From: Bacillota bacterium
Lineage (GTDB): Bacteria; Bacillota; Dethiobacteria; DTU022; UBA8154
Reading direction: 5' to 3'
Assembly: GCA_003456095.1 (NCBI GenBank)
Contig: DMPF01000075.1
Coordinates: 1,495-8,807, forward strand
DNA length: 7,313 bases
The stretch's first letter is position 1. The number at the start of each line of letters is the position of its first letter. The translations under genes were made by a program, and so were the position numbers. The notes beneath the pieces are model-generated. The model ran no database searches and had not been told where the DNA came from. It was given only the letters and a program-made list of their open reading frames with translations. Below, one piece after another: positions 5,665 through 7,313 of this stretch.

Positions 5665-6981
5665 CTTAAAGCGCTTGGCCTTGACCTCGTAGCGTGGAAG
5701 GCTGCCAAAGGGATGAAACTCGATCTTGTAGGCAAGGTTGGTCTTGAGACGCAGTTGCCGTTCCAGTTCAGGCTGAATCCCTTCCGGCGTTACACCGGCC
5801 TGCGGCAACAGCTCCACCTTGAGGGTTATTACGTCCACATCACCTTTCTTGGAGACAACCAGCTCATATTCATCACCAAACTGCGGCATCCCCCGCACTA
5901 CTTCTTCCACAGCAACAGGACTGAAAAGTACGCCTTTCACCTTGGTGATATGATCTACGCGGCCGTGTATACCTCCTTTCAACAGCCTGAAGGAACGTCC
6001 GCAGGAGCAGGTTTCACCCCACATGCTTACATCTTTGGAGTCAAATCGAATACAGGGTTGGGCAAAGCGATCAAATGCGGTAATCACAATTTTTCCTGAA
6101 CGGTTTGGTTCCTCGATTGGTTTGCCTGTGTCAAGATCCACAAGCTCCACGAGGAAAAGGGCTTCGTTGGGGTGCAAGCCGCCGGGCTGAGCCAGACATT
6201 CATAGCCCCATCCACCAATCTCCGTGGCACCGACATGATCAAAGACCTTAGCGCCCCAAGCCTCTTCCATGCGTCTTTTGGTAGTGGGGACACTGGCGCC
6301 GGGCTCCCCGGCACAGAGAATGCGCCTGACGGTCAGAACCTTGGCATCCTTACCAAGGACGCGCTTGCAGGTATCGGCCATACTCAGCACGTAGGTGGGG
6401 GTGGCCATCAAGGCAGTGGCCCTCAGTTCCTGGATCTTGAGCAGTCGCTCCTCGGTGTTGAGGATGCCACCGGGTACAACCTCACAACCAATTTTTTCGC
6501 AAGCATAGTGGCCGGCCCAGTAAGCAACAAAAACATTATAGCCAAAAGGGATAAAGACACGGTCCGTGTTGCGGAAACCTTGAGCCCAGAGGATATAAGC
6601 CCAGCTCTCGCTCCACCACTCCCAATCCTGCCAGGTGTCCGGTTGATAGACCGGCTGCCCGGTGGTACCACTGGTCTGGTGGTATTCCGTAACCTTTTCC
6701 AAAGGTACGCAGAGGCTGTCGCCGTAAGGCCATGGATCTTTGGCCTGGGCACTGCGGTAATCCTCTTTCTGCAGCGTCGGTACCGCAAAAAGATCATCCC
6801 AGTTCTTGACATCCCCCGGCTCAAACCCAGCTGCATCATAAATGCGGCGGTACATCCTGGATTTGTTATAACCCCACTCCAGAATACGTTTAAATTTTTT
6901 AAACTGCATCTCCCTGAGTTGTTCCCTGGGTAACGTCTCCAGCGCTGGGTTCCAATAACGGTCGCTGCTTTTAATTTCCAT
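5647..6981 (-). CDS. PaaK-like acyl/aryl-CoA ligase (phenylacetate-CoA ligase family)
   Basis: This is a 444-residue adenylate-forming enzyme expected to activate a carboxylic acid with ATP and CoA, giving the CoA thioester, AMP and pyrophosphate. The length is normal for PaaK relatives. Motifs in order: TSGTTGQP (103-110, ATP phosphate loop), GATEIGG (251-257), IRFDSKD (311-317), CSCGR (325-329), GRVDHITKVKG (340-350, hinge and mobile-domain motif) and LPRYEVKAKR (428-437), in which Lys434 matches the conserved lysine. The ATG at 6981 follows GAAGGGGG by 7 nt. It is the first gene after the sigma-54 promoter and so probably the first of the operon. The substrate is unknown: aryl acids such as phenylacetate or hydroxybenzoate fit the family. 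Coenzyme F390 synthetases are also relatives, so the CoA-ligase role is likely but not proved. Confidence 0.92.
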   Translation of the reverse strand: MEIKSSDRYWNPALETLPREQLREMQFKKFKRILEWGYNKSRMYRRIYDAAGFEPGDVKNWDDLFAVPTLQKEDYRSAQAKDPWPYGDSLCVPLEKVTEYHQTSGTTGQPVYQPDTWQDWEWWSESWAYILWAQGFRNTDRVFIPFGYNVFVAYWAGHYACEKIGCEVVPGGILNTEERLLKIQELRATALMATPTYVLSMADTCKRVLGKDAKVLTVRRILCAGEPGASVPTTKRRMEEAWGAKVFDHVGATEIGGWGYECLAQPGGLHPNEALFLVELVDLDTGKPIEEPNRSGKIVITAFDRFAQPCIRFDSKDVSMWGETCSCGRSFRLLKGGIHGRVDHITKVKGVLFSPVAVEEVVRGMPQFGDEYELVVSKKGDVDVITLKVELLPQAGVTPEGIQPELERQLRLKTNLAYKIEFHPFGSLPRYEVKAKRFKDLRHT

Positions 6982-7034
6982 TAAAAAGCCCCCTTCGTAA
7001 AACAGCTTAAATGCAATTTATCACACATTTATAC

Positions 7035-7050
7035 TGCAATTTGCGTGCCA
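7035..7050 (-). promoter_or_regulatory. Sigma-54 (-24/-12) promoter of the ligase/molybdoenzyme operon
   Basis: The minus strand reads TGGCACGCAAATTGCA, matching the TGGCACR-N4-TTGCW consensus at every fixed position, with GG (7048-7049) and GC (7036-7037) ten bases apart as required. Transcription should start near 7024, leaving a leader of about 43 nt before the ligase ATG at 6981. The gene immediately upstream ends in a Fis-type DNA-binding helix typical of sigma-54 activators, which fits well. Confidence 0.92.
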
Positions 7051-7054
7051 TACT

Positions 7055-7151
7055 CGCTAAAATCAAGATTAGCGGCTGCACGGGGCCTGCTGTCATTGAA
7101 AAAATCGCTTCAATTACATTTTGTATCATATTTGCGCACTATTGTGCCAAA
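7055..7151. promoter_or_regulatory. Three dyads upstream of the sigma-54 promoter, candidate activator sites
   Basis: CGCTAA-N8-TTAGCG lies at 7055-7074. ATTGAA-N8-TTCAAT lies at 7095-7114. TTTGCGCAC-TATT-GTGCCAAA, imperfect by one inserted base, lies at 7131-7151. The outermost two are about 75 to 125 bp upstream of the predicted start, the usual distance for enhancer sites of sigma-54 activators. The three sequences differ, so they may not all bind one protein. Function is inferred. Confidence 0.4.
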
Positions 7152-7196
7152 ATTGTATAATCGCAGCGAGACCGCAGGATCATCATACCAATGAGA

Positions 7197-7215
7197 TAAT
7201 ACAATAATACAATAC
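7197..7215. repeat. Short AT-rich tandem repeat
   Basis: The 8-bp unit TAATACAA occurs twice in tandem with a partial third copy, just downstream of the regulator stop codon. It is AT-rich and may simply be low-complexity intergenic DNA. I see no terminator hairpin for the regulator gene here. Confidence 0.5.
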
Positions 7216-7226
7216 CTTTGGCCGGA

Positions 7227-7313
7227 CTACTTTATTTTTCTAAGAAGGCTGGCGCGGCTGATCCCCAATTTATTCGCGGCCTCATGCTGTGAGGATGATT
7301 GTTCCATGACGCT
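7227..7313 (-). CDS. C-terminus of a Fis-type HTH regulator, probably a sigma-54-dependent activator (5' end outside window)
   Basis: Only the last 28 codons and the TAG stop are present. The translation ends SQHEAANKLGISRASLLRKIK, shown here without its first residues. It matches the Fis-type helix-turn-helix that closes NtrC-family sigma-54 activators (pattern AAxxLGISRxTLxRKxK). The AAA+ and sensor domains would lie beyond the window. The gene is in the same orientation as the operon and ends 177 bp before a sigma-54 promoter, so it is the obvious candidate activator of that promoter. The helix could also belong to another Fis-like protein, since the ATPase domain is not visible. Confidence 0.82.
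   Translation of the reverse strand, partial: SVMEQSSSQHEAANKLGISRASLLRKIK

Noticed and set aside
7015..7075. A sigma-A promoter formed by TTGATT and TATAAA upstream of the ligase
   Set aside because: The spacer is about 27 bp, far too long; the sigma-54 site lies between these elements and is consensus.
7133..7149. A second sigma-54 promoter at TGGCACAATAGTGCGCA
   Set aside because: The -24-like half is good, but the GC of the -12 element is one base out of register, so a dyad operator is a better reading.
1..7313. CRISPR arrays, insertion sequences, tRNA or rRNA genes
   Set aside because: No spaced direct repeats, transposase-like frames, terminal repeats or tRNA-like cloverleaf sequences were seen.

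Overview
This 7.3-kb window is about 50% G+C. Every gene I can support lies on the minus strand, so transcription runs from high to low coordinates. T-box leader RNA, strong AGGAGG-type ribosome sites, a sigma-54 (-24/-12) promoter and a molybdenum hydroxylase together suggest an anaerobic Gram-positive of the Clostridia/Peptococcaceae type. That placement is inference; nothing in the window fixes a genus.

Layout, in order of transcription. (1) 7227-7313: the last 28 codons of a protein ending in a Fis-type helix-turn-helix, as in sigma-54-dependent activators. (2) 6982-7226: a 245-bp intergenic region with an essentially consensus sigma-54 promoter (7035-7050) and three dyads upstream of it, suited to binding a regulator. 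(3) 5647-6981: a PaaK/phenylacetate-CoA-ligase-like adenylate-forming enzyme. (4) 5408-5593: an unrecognised 61-residue helical protein. (5) 4464-5333, 3881-4390 and 1572-3881: the FAD, [2Fe-2S] and molybdopterin subunits of a xanthine-dehydrogenase-family hydroxylase. (6) 1522-1550: a consensus vegetative promoter. (7) About 977-1500: a leader RNA with two T-box specifier stems but only one antiterminator/terminator. I read the specifiers as UUC (Phe) and UAC (Tyr). (8) 1-860: a type I-beta DAHP synthase, cut off by the window edge.

The first block reads as an inducible catabolic operon. An aromatic or other carboxylic acid would be activated to its CoA thioester, and a three-subunit molybdenum enzyme would hydroxylate it or a related substrate. 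The layout resembles 4-hydroxybenzoate ligase plus 4-hydroxybenzoyl-CoA reductase. However, the FAD subunit lacks the extra [4Fe-4S] insertion of that reductase, so the true substrate is open.

The second block controls entry into aromatic amino acid synthesis. Its RNA appears to sense uncharged tRNA-Phe and tRNA-Tyr, the two amino acids that feed back on DAHP synthases of this type in the well-studied Thermotoga enzyme. No terminator is visible between the two blocks, so read-through from the catabolic operon would meet the T-box. The two-specifier, one-decision leader and the ligase/molybdoenzyme/orphan cluster are the points most worth following up.
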